A stretch of 44,241 nucleotides of DNA from Roseomonas sp. GC11 (GTDB lineage: Bacteria > Pseudomonadota > Alphaproteobacteria > Acetobacterales > Acetobacteraceae), in the NCBI RefSeq assembly GCF_024437745.1, contig NZ_JANFNY010000039.1, forward strand, positions 1 through 44,241, written 5' to 3'. Below the pieces are notes generated by a model. The model had not been told where the DNA came from and ran no database searches. It saw only the letters and a list, made by a program, of their open reading frames with translations. The position numbers and the translations under genes are program-made. Below are positions 36,044 through 44,241 of this stretch, one piece after another; within the stretch, counting starts at the first letter, position 1, and the number at the start of each line of letters is the position of its first letter.

Positions 36044-37111
36044 GTGGATATCGACGATCTCTGGGACTGGCTGCGCGGGCGGGCCTGGCCCTTCTGGCTC
36101 GCCCACGGCATCGACTGGCAGGCCCGCGCCTTCCACGAGCACCTGACGCTCGAAGGCGCCCGCTGCACGGCGAAGTTCCGCCGCCTGCGCGTGCTCACCC
36201 GGCAGATCTACAGCTTCTCCGAGGCGCACCGGCACGGGGTGCCGCGCGCGGGGGAAGCGGTGGAGCTGGGCATCGAATTCCTCCGCCGCCGCGCCCGCCA
36301 GCCCGATGGCGGCTATGCCTGGCGCTTCGGGCTGGATGGCCGGGTGCTGGACAACCGGCGCGATCTCTACGACCACGCCTTCGTGCTGCTCGCCCTCTCC
36401 GCCGCCACGGCGGTGCTGCCGCAGGCGCCGCTGCGCGCCATGGCCCTGGCGCTGGATGATTTCATCGAGCAGCGCATGGCCCACGCGGCGGGCGGCTATC
36501 TGGAAAGCCTGCCCCCCGCCCTGCCCCGCCGGCAGAACCCGCATATGCACCTGCTGGAAGCGCGCCTCGCAGCGGCGGAGGCCTTTGGCGAGCCGCGCTT
36601 CCTGGAGGGGGCCACCCGGCTGCTGGCGCTGTTCCGCGCCCGCTTCCTGGACCGCGGCACCGGCACGCTGGTGGAATTCCTCGATGACGATCTCCGCCCG
36701 CTGCCCGGCGCGGTGGAGCCGGGGCATCACTGCGAATGGATCTGGCTGCTGCACTGGCATGCCCGCCTCACCGGGGGCCCGGTGCCGCCGGAGGCGGCGC
36801 GGCTGGCGGGTTTCGTGGCGCGCTTCGGCCGCCTGCCCAATGGCGCGCTGCGCGATGGCGTGGCGCCGGATGGCGCGCCCACCTCGCATGAGGCGCGGCT
36901 CTGGCCGCAGGCGGAGCGCCTGAAATCCGCCACCCTGCTGCGCGGCGCGGAATGGCCGGAGGCGCTGGCCGCCCTCACCCCCTATCTGCGCGCCGATGGC
37001 CTGTGGCATGAGCGGCGCCTGGCCGATGGCCGCCTGAGCGAGGAGCCCGCCCCCGCCAGCAGCCTCTACCACCTGAGCTGCGGCATCCTCTTCGCCCGCG
37101 CCAACCGCTGA
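36044..37111 (+). CDS. AGE-family N-acylglucosamine 2-epimerase / aldose-ketose isomerase
   Basis: A protein of 355 residues in the (alpha/alpha)6-barrel family of N-acylglucosamine 2-epimerase, mannose isomerase and YihS-type enzymes. Conserved histidines expected in the active site are visible: LYDHAF, NPHMHLLEA (H167, H169), EPGHHCEWIWLL (H228, H229) and SSLYHLSCG (H343). TRQIYSFSEAH and GYAWRFGLDG are further signatures. The start is GTG at 36044 (MDIDDLWDWLRGRAWPFWL). It lies alone between two repeats, so neighbours give no clue to whether the substrate is mannose, N-acetylglucosamine or another sugar. It is slightly shorter than most epimerases of about 400 residues. Confidence 0.88.
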   Translation: MDIDDLWDWLRGRAWPFWLAHGIDWQARAFHEHLTLEGARCTAKFRRLRVLTRQIYSFSEAHRHGVPRAGEAVELGIEFLRRRARQPDGGYAWRFGLDGRVLDNRRDLYDHAFVLLALSAATAVLPQAPLRAMALALDDFIEQRMAHAAGGYLESLPPALPRRQNPHMHLLEARLAAAEAFGEPRFLEGATRLLALFRARFLDRGTGTLVEFLDDDLRPLPGAVEPGHHCEWIWLLHWHARLTGGPVPPEAARLAGFVARFGRLPNGALRDGVAPDGAPTSHEARLWPQAERLKSATLLRGAEWPEALAALTPYLRADGLWHERRLADGRLSEEPAPASSLYHLSCGILFARANR

Positions 37112-37121
37112 GAGGCGGTTT

Positions 37122-37167
37122 GAGGGGGCTTTGCCCCCTCACCCCCAGCAGGGGACAGGGTCCCCTG
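37122..37167 (+). repeat. GC hairpin repeat after the AGE gene
   Basis: Two hairpins: stem GAGGGGGC with loop TTT (37122-37140) and stem CAGGGGAC with loop AGG (37149-37167), joined by ACCCCCAG. Similar strings follow hrcA and hemE. The remaining 100 bases up to the convergent small gene include GTCTCCCGCATTGGCAGTGC and a composite-repeat fragment (GACGGCGGCAGCCTGAAAGA). Confidence 0.9.
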
Positions 37168-37269
37168 CACCCGCCTTCAGGGGAAGCCCGGCAAAGGAAC
37201 CTTTCAGGGTCTCCCGCATTGGCAGTGCGGCGTCCCACTTTGCAGAAAGACGGCGGCAGCCTGAAAGAA

Positions 37270-37443
37270 TCATTCGCCCCAGAGGAGGACGCCGCCCCAG
37301 GAGAGGAACAGCACGGCGACCACCAGGATGCCGGCGGCGGCGCCGGGGCGGCGGGCGGCGCGGTCCAGCAGCAGCCCGGCGGCCGTGGCGCCCAGGGCGA
37401 AGATCATCAGCACGGTGAGGAAGCCGAGCACGGTCGGGCTCAT
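37270..37443 (-). CDS. Hypothetical 57-residue membrane protein
   Basis: A very small protein with two hydrophobic helices: VLGFLTVLMIFALGATAAGLLL, then DRAARRPGA as a cytoplasmic-type loop, then AAGILVVAVLFLSWGGVLLWG. The start at 37443 overlaps the stop of the upstream 81-residue gene by ATGA, so they are translated as a pair. A long frame reaching to 37749 is a shadow. I do not recognise a family; HIG1-like or respiratory-complex small subunits have this size and topology, but this is not evidence of identity. Confidence 0.65.
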   Translation of the reverse strand: MSPTVLGFLTVLMIFALGATAAGLLLDRAARRPGAAAGILVVAVLFLSWGGVLLWGE

Positions 37444-37685
37444 GCGCGGCGCTCCGCGCGCAGGCGGCGGCGTTCCTCCACCGGCAGGGCGGCGTAGCGG
37501 GCGCGGGCGGCGCGCAGCCAGGCGGTGCGCTGCCCCTCCCCCAGGCGGGTGACGAGGTGGTCCCCATCCTGGTCCTCCACCGCCGGGATGGCGGAGAGGG
37601 CATTGTCCTGGTCGGCCGGCGGATAGGCGGCCAGCCACCCCATCAGCGCCAGCGGCCAGAGCCGGGATCCGGATTTCTCTCGCAT
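37440..37685 (-). CDS. Hypothetical 81-residue protein paired with a small membrane protein
   Basis: MREKSGSRLWPLALMGWLAAYPPADQD has a short hydrophobic part (LWPLALMGWLAAY) that may be a membrane anchor or weak signal. The rest is polar and ends in a strongly basic helix (LPVEERRRLRAERRA). The RYAALPVEERRRLRAER pattern resembles regulators with a Leu-Pro-x-Glu-Glu-Arg-Arg helix (DUF3106-like), but this is weak. ATG at 37685 is preferred over an upstream ATG at 37724. It is divergent from hrcA over about 215 bases and coupled to the 57-residue gene by ATGA. Confidence 0.6.
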   Translation of the reverse strand: MREKSGSRLWPLALMGWLAAYPPADQDNALSAIPAVEDQDGDHLVTRLGEGQRTAWLRAARARYAALPVEERRRLRAERRA

Positions 37686-37900
37686 GAGCCCCTCCGCGCG
37701 TTCCTGCGCCCTGTGGCACACCATGCCAGCAGTCGTGCAACGCGTTCATGGCCAGGATGTGTCAAGTCGTGACAAGATTGCGCCCGACTTGCCGACCGAC
37801 TTGCCGCCAGCCCTTCACGCCTGCTTGAGACAGCAGGGGAAAAGCGGCGCGGCAGGCCAAGCGGCGTGCCAAGCGGAATGACAGAAAGGAACAGCGAGAC

Positions 37901-38986
37901 TTGGCCAAAGGCATGGGACCGCCTCCCCTGTTCGGCCGCCCGGCCGGACGTGCTGCCCTGCCCGGGCTGGACAGCCGGGGCGCGGCCATCCTCCGCCAGG
38001 TGGTCGAGATGTATGTCGAGACGGGGGAGCCGGTGGGGTCGCGCACCCTGTCGCGGCGGCTGCCGCTCTCGCTCTCCCCGGCCACCATCCGCAACGCGAT
38101 GGCGGATCTGGAGGAGGCCGGGCTGCTCTATGCCCCGCACACCTCGGCCGGGCGGCTGCCCACCGAGCAGGGGCTGCGGCTGTTCGTCGACGGGCTGCTG
38201 GAATTCGGCGACCTGTCGGAGGAGGACCGCGAATCCATCGCGCTGCGCTGCGCCGCCGCCGGGCGCAGCATGGAGGAGACGCTGTCCGAGGCGGGGCAGA
38301 TGCTCTCCGGCCTCGCCGGCGCCGCCGGGCTGGTGGTGGCGCCGAAGACGGAAGCCGCGGTCCGGCATATCGAATTCGTGGCGCTCTCCCCCGGCCGGGC
38401 GCTGGTGGTGCTGGTGAACGCGCATGGGCAGGTGGAGAACCGCGTCATCGAGGTGCCGGCGGGGCTGCCGCCCAGCGCCTTCTCCCAGGCCAGCAACTTC
38501 CTGAACGCGCGGCTGTCCGGCCGCACGCTGGAGGAGACGCGCGGGCTGGTGGCGGAGGAGATCCAGGCCAACCGCACCGCGCTGGACACGCTGACGCAGC
38601 AGATGGTGGAGCAGGGGCTGGCCACCTGGTCCGGCGGCGGGGGCGGCTCGCTGATCCTGCGCGGCCAGTCGAAGCTGCTGGAGAATGTGGACCAGATCGC
38701 CCGCGTGCAGGAAATCCAGGCGCTGTTCGAGCGGCTGGAGGCGCAGGAGACCATGCTGCGCCTGCTGGAACTGGCACAGCGCGGCCAGGGGGTGCAGATT
38801 TTCATCGGCGCCGAGTCCGGGCTGTTCAGCAGCGCCGGGCTGTCGATGGTGGTGGCGCCCTTCCGCGACGGGCAGCAGCATATCGTCGGCGCGATCGGGG
38901 TGATCGGGCCGACGCGGATCAATTATGGCCGCGTCATCCCGGTGGTGGACTATACCGCGCGGGTGATCGGGCAGTTGCTCGGGTGA
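37901..38986 (+). CDS. hrcA: HrcA, heat-inducible transcription repressor
   Basis: A repressor of 361 residues that binds CIRCE operators of groEL and related heat-shock genes. The N-terminal winged helix is LDSRGAAILRQVVEMYVETGEPVGSRTLSRRLPLSLSPATIRNAMADLEEAGLL, then HTSAGRLPTEQGLRLFVDGLL, a hallmark. The C-terminal GAF-like domain ends IGVIGPTRINYGRVIPVVDYTARVIGQLL. The start is taken as TTG at 37901, about 10 bases after AAAGGA; ATG at 37913 is the alternative. No CIRCE element is seen in its own upstream region. In many genomes grpE follows, but here the next gene is convergent. Confidence 0.95.
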   Translation: MAKGMGPPPLFGRPAGRAALPGLDSRGAAILRQVVEMYVETGEPVGSRTLSRRLPLSLSPATIRNAMADLEEAGLLYAPHTSAGRLPTEQGLRLFVDGLLEFGDLSEEDRESIALRCAAAGRSMEETLSEAGQMLSGLAGAAGLVVAPKTEAAVRHIEFVALSPGRALVVLVNAHGQVENRVIEVPAGLPPSAFSQASNFLNARLSGRTLEETRGLVAEEIQANRTALDTLTQQMVEQGLATWSGGGGGSLILRGQSKLLENVDQIARVQEIQALFERLEAQETMLRLLELAQRGQGVQIFIGAESGLFSSAGLSMVVAPFRDGQQHIVGAIGVIGPTRINYGRVIPVVDYTARVIGQLLG

Positions 38987-38987
38987 G

Positions 38988-39111
38988 CCAGGGGGCTTTG
39001 CCCCCTGGACCCCCAGCAGAAACCTGAGGTTTCTGCACTTCCCAACAGTTGGCGGGGTCCGGGGTGGCCCTGCCACCCCGGCGGAGGGGTCTGGGGAGGC
39101 GGAGCCTCCCC
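38988..39111 (+). repeat. GC hairpin repeat string between hrcA and maf
   Basis: Four perfect hairpins, each with a 3-base loop: stem CCAGGGGGC (38988-39008), CAGAAACC (39017-39035), GGGGTGGC (39061-39079) and GGGGAGGC (39093-39111). The second hairpin takes the place held by CAGGGGAC hairpins in the copies after the AGE gene and hemE, with a wholly different yet self-complementary sequence. It fills the gap between two convergent genes. Confidence 0.92.
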
Positions 39112-39118
39112 AAAGGAA

Positions 39119-39718
39119 TCACTCCGGCAAAACCCCGTGCTGGCGCAGGAATCCGAGCAGCGGCAGGAGCGGCAGGCCGAGAATGGCACTGTGCTCCCCC
39201 TGCACGTCGCGGAAGAGCTGCACCCCCAGCCCTTCCAGCCGGTAGGCGCCGACGGAGTGGGTGACGGCCTCGCCCTCCGCCGCCAGGTAGCGGTCCAGGA
39301 AGGTCTCGGAGAAGTCGCGCATGGTCAGGCGCGGGGTGGCGACGTGGTGCCAGATGCGCTGCCCGCCGCGCCACAGCACCATGGCGGTGTAGAGCGTATG
39401 GGTCCGCCCGCGCAGCGCCTGGAGCTGGGCGCGGGCGGCGGCGAGGTCCTCCGGCTTGTCATACCAGCGGCCTTCGCAGACCAGGAGCTGGTCCGCGCCG
39501 ATCACCACCGCCTGGGTCTCGCGCCGGCCGATGCGCTGGGCCTTGGCCTCGGCGAGCAGGATGGCGGTCTCGGCGGGGGGGATGGCCTCGGCCTGGGCGG
39601 CCTCCTTCAGCGCCGCCTCGTCCACCGCCGCCGGGCGCGCCTCGAAGGCCAGCCCGGCGCCGCGCAGCAGCGCCGCGCGCGTGGCGGAGGAGGAGGCGAG
39701 GATCAGCGGCAACGTCAT
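39119..39718 (-). CDS. maf: Maf family nucleotide pyrophosphatase
   Basis: A house-cleaning enzyme of 199 residues that hydrolyses non-canonical or modified nucleoside triphosphates to monophosphates. The N-terminal [19 protein letters not shown] is the Maf signature, and [46 protein letters not shown] contains the catalytic Asp (D76). The start at 39718 overlaps the stop of the upstream regulator gene by ATGA. The pair DUF299-maf next to hemE matches the arrangement beside the Caulobacter origin. The further genes usually found there (coaE, dnaQ) do not follow; hrcA lies there instead. Confidence 0.95.
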   Translation of the reverse strand: MTLPLILASSSATRAALLRGAGLAFEARPAAVDEAALKEAAQAEAIPPAETAILLAEAKAQRIGRRETQAVVIGADQLLVCEGRWYDKPEDLAAARAQLQALRGRTHTLYTAMVLWRGGQRIWHHVATPRLTMRDFSETFLDRYLAAEGEAVTHSVGAYRLEGLGVQLFRDVQGEHSAILGLPLLPLLGFLRQHGVLPE

Positions 39719-40590
39719 GCGCCGATCAGCCCCGGCTTCGGCCCCTGGCTGGCGCCCTGGCTGCGGCGGGCGTGCCAGGCCTCCATCAGTTGCAGCACGG
39801 TGGCCGCGGTTTCCTCGATCGAGCGCTTGGTGACGTCGATCACCGGCCAGCCGCGGCTGGTGCAGAGGCGGCGGGCGGCCTGGATCTCGGTCTTCACCGC
39901 GTCGAAATCCACATAGTCGTTGGTGTCCTGCCGCACCCCGCCGGCGCCGATCAGCTTCAGGCGGTGGCGGCGGATATCGATCAGCGCCGAGGTGTCGATG
40001 GTCAGGCCGATCACCGGGCAGGGCGGGTTTTCCAGCTCCGGCGGCAGGGGCGAGGTGGGGACGATCGGCACATTGGCCGCCTTGATGCCCCGGTTGGCCA
40101 GGTAGAAGCAGGTGGGCGTCTTGCTGCTGCGGGAGACGCCGACGAGGACGCAATCCGCCTCCTCGATCCCGGCCACGCCCTGGCCGTCATCATGGGCCAG
40201 CACGTAGTGCATGGCGTCGATGCGGCGGAAATAATCGGCGTCCAGCACGTATTGCGCGGCGCGCTTCTCCCGCGCCTGCTGGCCGATCTGGCTCTGCAGC
40301 AGGTCCATCACCGGGTCCAGCACCGAGAGGCAGGGCACGCCGATGCGCTGGCACAGTTCCTCCAGCGCGTGGCGCAGGGAGCGGTCCACCAGGGTGAACA
40401 TCACCGGCCCCGGCTCGGCCTTGATGCCCTCCAGCACCTGTTCGAGCTGGAGATGGGAACGGACCAGCGACCAGCGGTGATGCACCACATGCGGGTCCGG
40501 AAAGCGCGCCAGGGTGGCGCGGGCGATGGAGTTCAGCGTCTCGCCGGTGCTGTCGGAGACGAGATGCAGGTTGAGGGTGCGGCTTGGCAT
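39715..40590 (-). CDS. Pyruvate, phosphate dikinase / PEP synthase regulatory protein (DUF299)
   Basis: A bifunctional ADP-dependent kinase / Pi-dependent phosphorylase of 291 residues that switches PPDK or PEP synthase by threonine phosphorylation. Signatures are [18 protein letters not shown] at the N-terminus, the P-loop GVSRSSKT (151-158), and [20 protein letters not shown] with [14 protein letters not shown] at 40590 is chosen from the family start [17 protein letters not shown]; the longer frame crosses the candidate origin and is not real. This is the homologue of Rickettsia RP001, the gene that adjoins the Caulobacter origin. It is divergent from hemE. Confidence 0.95.
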   Translation of the reverse strand: MPSRTLNLHLVSDSTGETLNSIARATLARFPDPHVVHHRWSLVRSHLQLEQVLEGIKAEPGPVMFTLVDRSLRHALEELCQRIGVPCLSVLDPVMDLLQSQIGQQAREKRAAQYVLDADYFRRIDAMHYVLAHDDGQGVAGIEEADCVLVGVSRSSKTPTCFYLANRGIKAANVPIVPTSPLPPELENPPCPVIGLTIDTSALIDIRRHRLKLIGAGGVRQDTNDYVDFDAVKTEIQAARRLCTSRGWPVIDVTKRSIEETAATVLQLMEAWHARRSQGASQGPKPGLIGA

Positions 40591-40921
40591 CGGCTCCGGC
40601 GCGTCAAAAAGGGTCGGTTTCGGCGGTGGAGAATAGCGGGGATTGGTGTGGAGATTGGGGAAAACATCGGCCACCTCCAGCCCCCCCTGCGGGAATCGGG
40701 GATGGAATCCGCAAATTGGGTGCCCTGGGGAGCCTTGGGCACATCGCTTCGCACGACTCGGTGGAAAACTCACCAAAGCGGCCTTTAAGCTGGCTTTGCG
40801 CCCGATTCGGGGCTGTGGAGAACTTTGTGGAAAGCGTGGGATGGGATTGCGTCCACCTTATCCACAGGCCCAATAAGCCCCCCATCTTTCTTAAAGACTC
40901 TTTTTCATAGAAAGGGGCGCC
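40591..40921. other. Candidate chromosomal replication origin (oriC) next to hemE
   Basis: A 331-base non-coding gap between two divergent genes, richer in AT than its surroundings. It holds a perfect DnaA box TTATCCACA (40858-40866). Reading TGTGGATAA as the reverse form, it also holds TGTGGAGAA at 40814 (8 of 9) and weaker 7-of-9 sites at 40625, 40647, 40760 and 40826. An AT-rich stretch (40869-40911, with AATAAG, TTTCTTAAAGA and CTCTTTTTCATAG) next to the perfect box could be an unwinding element. The same gene pair flanks the origin of Caulobacter. The hemE promoter must also lie here. Confidence 0.6.
40858..40866 (+). promoter_or_regulatory. Perfect DnaA box
   Basis: TTATCCACA matches the high-affinity consensus exactly, about 56 bases before the hemE start and directly beside the AT-rich stretch of the candidate origin. 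Confidence 0.8.
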
Positions 40922-41965
40922 ATGGAAAACGCGTCGAAGCCCTTGCTGCGCGCCCTGTCGGGGGAAGCGCTCTGGCCTCCTCCCTTCTGGCTGATGCGCC
41001 AGGCCGGGCGGTATCTCCCCGAATATCGGGAATTGCGGGCACAAGCCGGCGACTTCATAAGCCTGTGCACAACGCCGGAGCTGGCGTCCGAGGTGACGCT
41101 CCAGCCCCTGCGGCGCTACGGGATGGATGGGGCCATCCTGTTCAGCGACATCCTGATGTTGCCCTGGGCCATGGGTCAGGGGCTGAGATATGCAGAGGGA
41201 GAAGGCCCTCTTCTGGAGCCGATCCGCGATGCGGCGGGCCTCGCGGCCCTGAAACCCGAGGAAATGGCGGGCCGGATCGCCCCGATCCTGGAAACCGTGG
41301 CCCGCGTACGGGAGGGGCTGGCGCGGGAGGCGCCGAAGGCGGCGCTGATCGGTTTCGCCGGCAGCCCCTTCACCGTGGCCTGCTACATGGTGGAGGGCCG
41401 CGGTGGCGGGGAATTCGCCCATGCCCGGCGCATGGCCTATGCCGACCCGCTGCTCTTCGGCAAGCTGATCCGCCTGCTTGTGGATAGTACTGTGGATTAT
41501 CTGCTGGCCCAGGCCTATGCCGGGGCCGAGGCGCTGATGCTGTTCGACAGCTGGGCCGGGCTGCTCTCCCCCGCGCAGTTCCGCCGCTGGTCGATCGAGC
41601 CGACACAGGCGATCGTGCGCGCCATCCGCAAGGCGCGGCCGGATATCCCCATCATTGGCTTCCCGAGGCTGGCGGGGCCGCTGATCACCGAATACGCGCA
41701 GCGCACGGCGGTGAACACGGTGGCGATGGACACGGGCATGGATCCGCGCTGGGCGGCCGCCCAGGTGCCGGCGGGGGTGGCGCTCCAGGGCAACCTGGAC
41801 CCGCAGGCGCTGGTGGCCGGCGGCCCGGCGCTGGAAGCGGAGGCGCGCTCCATCCTGGCGGCGATGCGCGGGCGGCCCTTCGTGTTCAACCTGGGCCACG
41901 GCATCGTGCCGCCGACGCCGCCCGAGCATGTCGGCGCCCTGGCGCGGATCATCCGCTCGGCCTGA
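40922..41965 (+). CDS. hemE: HemE, uroporphyrinogen decarboxylase
   Basis: A 347-residue enzyme that decarboxylates the four acetates of uroporphyrinogen III to give coproporphyrinogen III in heme synthesis. Active-site motifs are WLMRQAGRYLPEYR (R26, R30) and AILFSDILM (D76), and the later GFAGSPFTVACYMVEG and FNLGHGIVPPTPPEHV are diagnostic. GAAAGGGG precedes the ATG. The heme made here would serve the cytochrome c maturation system coded in the same window, but there is no operon link. Two further near-consensus DnaA boxes lie inside the gene (41479-41487 and 41491-41499). Confidence 0.97.
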   Translation: MENASKPLLRALSGEALWPPPFWLMRQAGRYLPEYRELRAQAGDFISLCTTPELASEVTLQPLRRYGMDGAILFSDILMLPWAMGQGLRYAEGEGPLLEPIRDAAGLAALKPEEMAGRIAPILETVARVREGLAREAPKAALIGFAGSPFTVACYMVEGRGGGEFAHARRMAYADPLLFGKLIRLLVDSTVDYLLAQAYAGAEALMLFDSWAGLLSPAQFRRWSIEPTQAIVRAIRKARPDIPIIGFPRLAGPLITEYAQRTAVNTVAMDTGMDPRWAAAQVPAGVALQGNLDPQALVAGGPALEAEARSILAAMRGRPFVFNLGHGIVPPTPPEHVGALARIIRSA

Positions 41966-41967
41966 CA

Positions 41968-42108
41968 TTGAGGGGGCTTTGCCCCCTCAAACTCCCCCAG
42001 CAGGGGACAGGGTCCCCTGCACCCACCATCAGGGGGAACCACGAATGGGTTTCCAAAGGCCTCAGGCCTTTGGTTGGGAGAGTTTGAGAGGGGTGAAGCC
42101 CCTCTCAA
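41968..42108 (+). repeat. GC hairpin repeat string after hemE
   Basis: Four hairpins: stem TTGAGGGGGC with loop TTT (41968-41990), CAGGGGAC with loop AGG (42001-42019), CCAAAGGCC with loop TCA (42053-42073), and TTGAGAGGGG with a 5-base loop (42084-42108). The first two correspond to those after the AGE gene; the others are unique in the window. The string lies in the convergent gap between hemE and the TIGR02300 gene. Confidence 0.92.
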
Positions 42109-42145
42109 GCTTTCTCCGCAGCAGCTTTCTCCGCCGTGCGGGCAT

Positions 42146-42179
42146 AAAAAAAGCCCCGGATGGCTCCGGGGCTTTTTTT
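42146..42179. terminator. Strong bidirectional rho-independent terminator
   Basis: A 8-bp GC stem AGCCCCGG with its complement CCGGGGCT (42152-42172) has seven A on the left and seven T on the right, so it should work for hemE and for the convergent TIGR02300 gene. It is the most classical terminator in the window. Confidence 0.92.
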
Positions 42180-42214
42180 GTCAGGTTTGCTGCTGCTGAC
42201 CGGCAGCGGGAAGA

Positions 42215-42535
42215 TTAGCTCTCTTCCTCGCGGTCGGTCTCGACCTCGATCTCGGCGTCGAGGTCATCCTCGGCATCGTCGAGGTCCTCGGCGTCTTCCA
42301 GCGCGTCATCGGCATCGACATCCTCCAGTTCGACATCATCCGTGTCGGCCTCGGGGGCGATGACGCGCTTCTTCAGCTTCTCCTCAACCGGCGCGGCGGC
42401 ACGGCGGAGGCGGGGCTGTTCCGCCGGCTGCTCGGTGCCACACTTCGGGCAGACGGCAGGCTGGCGGGTGAGGTCATAGAACTTGGCGCCGCAGGCGACG
42501 CAAGTGCGTTTCAGACCCAGTTCGGGCTTGGCCAT
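42215..42535 (-). CDS. TIGR02300 family zinc-ribbon protein with acidic tail
   Basis: A protein of 106 residues. A zinc ribbon is formed by C12-x-x-C15 and C29-x-x-C32 in KRTCVACGAKFYDLTRQPAVCPKCG, which is the start of the alphaproteobacterial TIGR02300 family. A basic patch (RLRRAAAPVEEKLKKRV) and a long Asp/Glu-rich tail (to EVETDREEES) follow. The start at 42535 (MAKPELGLKRTC) matches the family; the 24-residue extension reaching 42607 does not. Function is unknown; the shape suggests a nucleic-acid or ribosome-linked role. It is divergent from aroA. Confidence 0.9.
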   Translation of the reverse strand: MAKPELGLKRTCVACGAKFYDLTRQPAVCPKCGTEQPAEQPRLRRAAAPVEEKLKKRVIAPEADTDDVELEDVDADDALEDAEDLDDAEDDLDAEIEVETDREEES

Positions 42536-42645
42536 CAGCGTGAATATCCCGGGAAAGGCGGGCCAGGCACGGGCCGGCCGAGAAACATCGGGCGCATTGC
42601 CACGCACCCCGCCCCCATGTCAAACCCCCCGTCGTGGGACACGGA

Positions 42646-44241
<1,596 letters not shown>

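Noticed and set aside
37270-37749. A single 159-residue gene instead of two small ones
   Set aside because: The N-terminal 100 residues are low-complexity Gly/Pro/Arg shadow sequence over the 81-residue gene, while the ATGA overlap supports two coupled genes.
37686-37900. A CIRCE operator upstream of hrcA
   Set aside because: No TTAGCACTC / GAGTGCTAA pair or close variant is visible in the gap; only short direct repeats such as GACTTGCCGAC are seen.

Overview
This is a gene-dense, very GC-rich chromosomal window from an alphaproteobacterium, most likely an Acetobacteraceae member of the Roseomonas type. That placement is inferred from codon use, from characteristic alphaproteobacterial families (TIGR02186, TIGR02300, DUF2628 within a his cluster, DUF3775, DUF1194) and from a hemE / phosphotransferase-regulator / maf neighbourhood like the one around the Caulobacter replication origin. 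No rRNA, tRNA, prophage, transposase or CRISPR array was found. Both ends cut genes: a TIGR02186 protein on the left and cytidylate kinase on the right.

Layout. 1-2.8 kb: TIGR02186 exported protein, universal stress protein, Nfu iron-sulfur scaffold and a RutE-like nitroreductase. 2.9-6.0 kb, minus strand: hisB-DUF2628-hisH-GNAT, then hisA as a separate unit. 6.2-10.4 kb: an unusual exported membrane-anchored PilZ protein, the HslVU protease and an EcsC-family protein. 10.4-10.9 kb: a compositionally foreign XRE regulator that appears to sit inside an intergenic repeat. 10.9-14.1 kb, minus strand: SRP RNA (ffs), dnaX, ybaB and recR. 14.2-18.3 kb: acs, a small Rieske protein, an exported YDAYGRY-repeat protein, EVE and YciI proteins. 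18.4-24.2 kb: cytochrome c maturation genes ccmC-D-E-F-G-H-I without ccmA or ccmB. 24.5-27.1 kb: mntP, DUF1194, DUF3775 and a small exported protein. 27.3-29.2 kb: typA. 29.4-35.9 kb: an XRE-cupin regulator divergent from a five-gene peptide-type ABC importer. 36.0-37.7 kb: an AGE-family epimerase and two tiny convergent genes. 37.9-40.6 kb: hrcA, maf and the PEP synthase/PPDK regulatory protein. 40.6-40.9 kb: a non-coding region with DnaA boxes beside hemE, a strong candidate for oriC. 42-44 kb: TIGR02300, aroA, cmk.

Most genes are ordinary housekeeping. The striking part lies between them. At least two families of palindromic repeats recur at gene ends, probably as bidirectional terminators. 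One family combines AT-rich hairpins around a GC core. The other is a string of GC hairpins with mostly 3-nt loops whose stems change while staying paired. Members also sit inside the ccm operon, form 39-bp tandem arrays, and supply coding sequence for the last residues of one ABC ATPase and probably of CcmF.

No new multi-gene defence or metabolic system was recognised. The best leads are the candidate origin, the XRE cassette inside a repeat, and the repeat families themselves.
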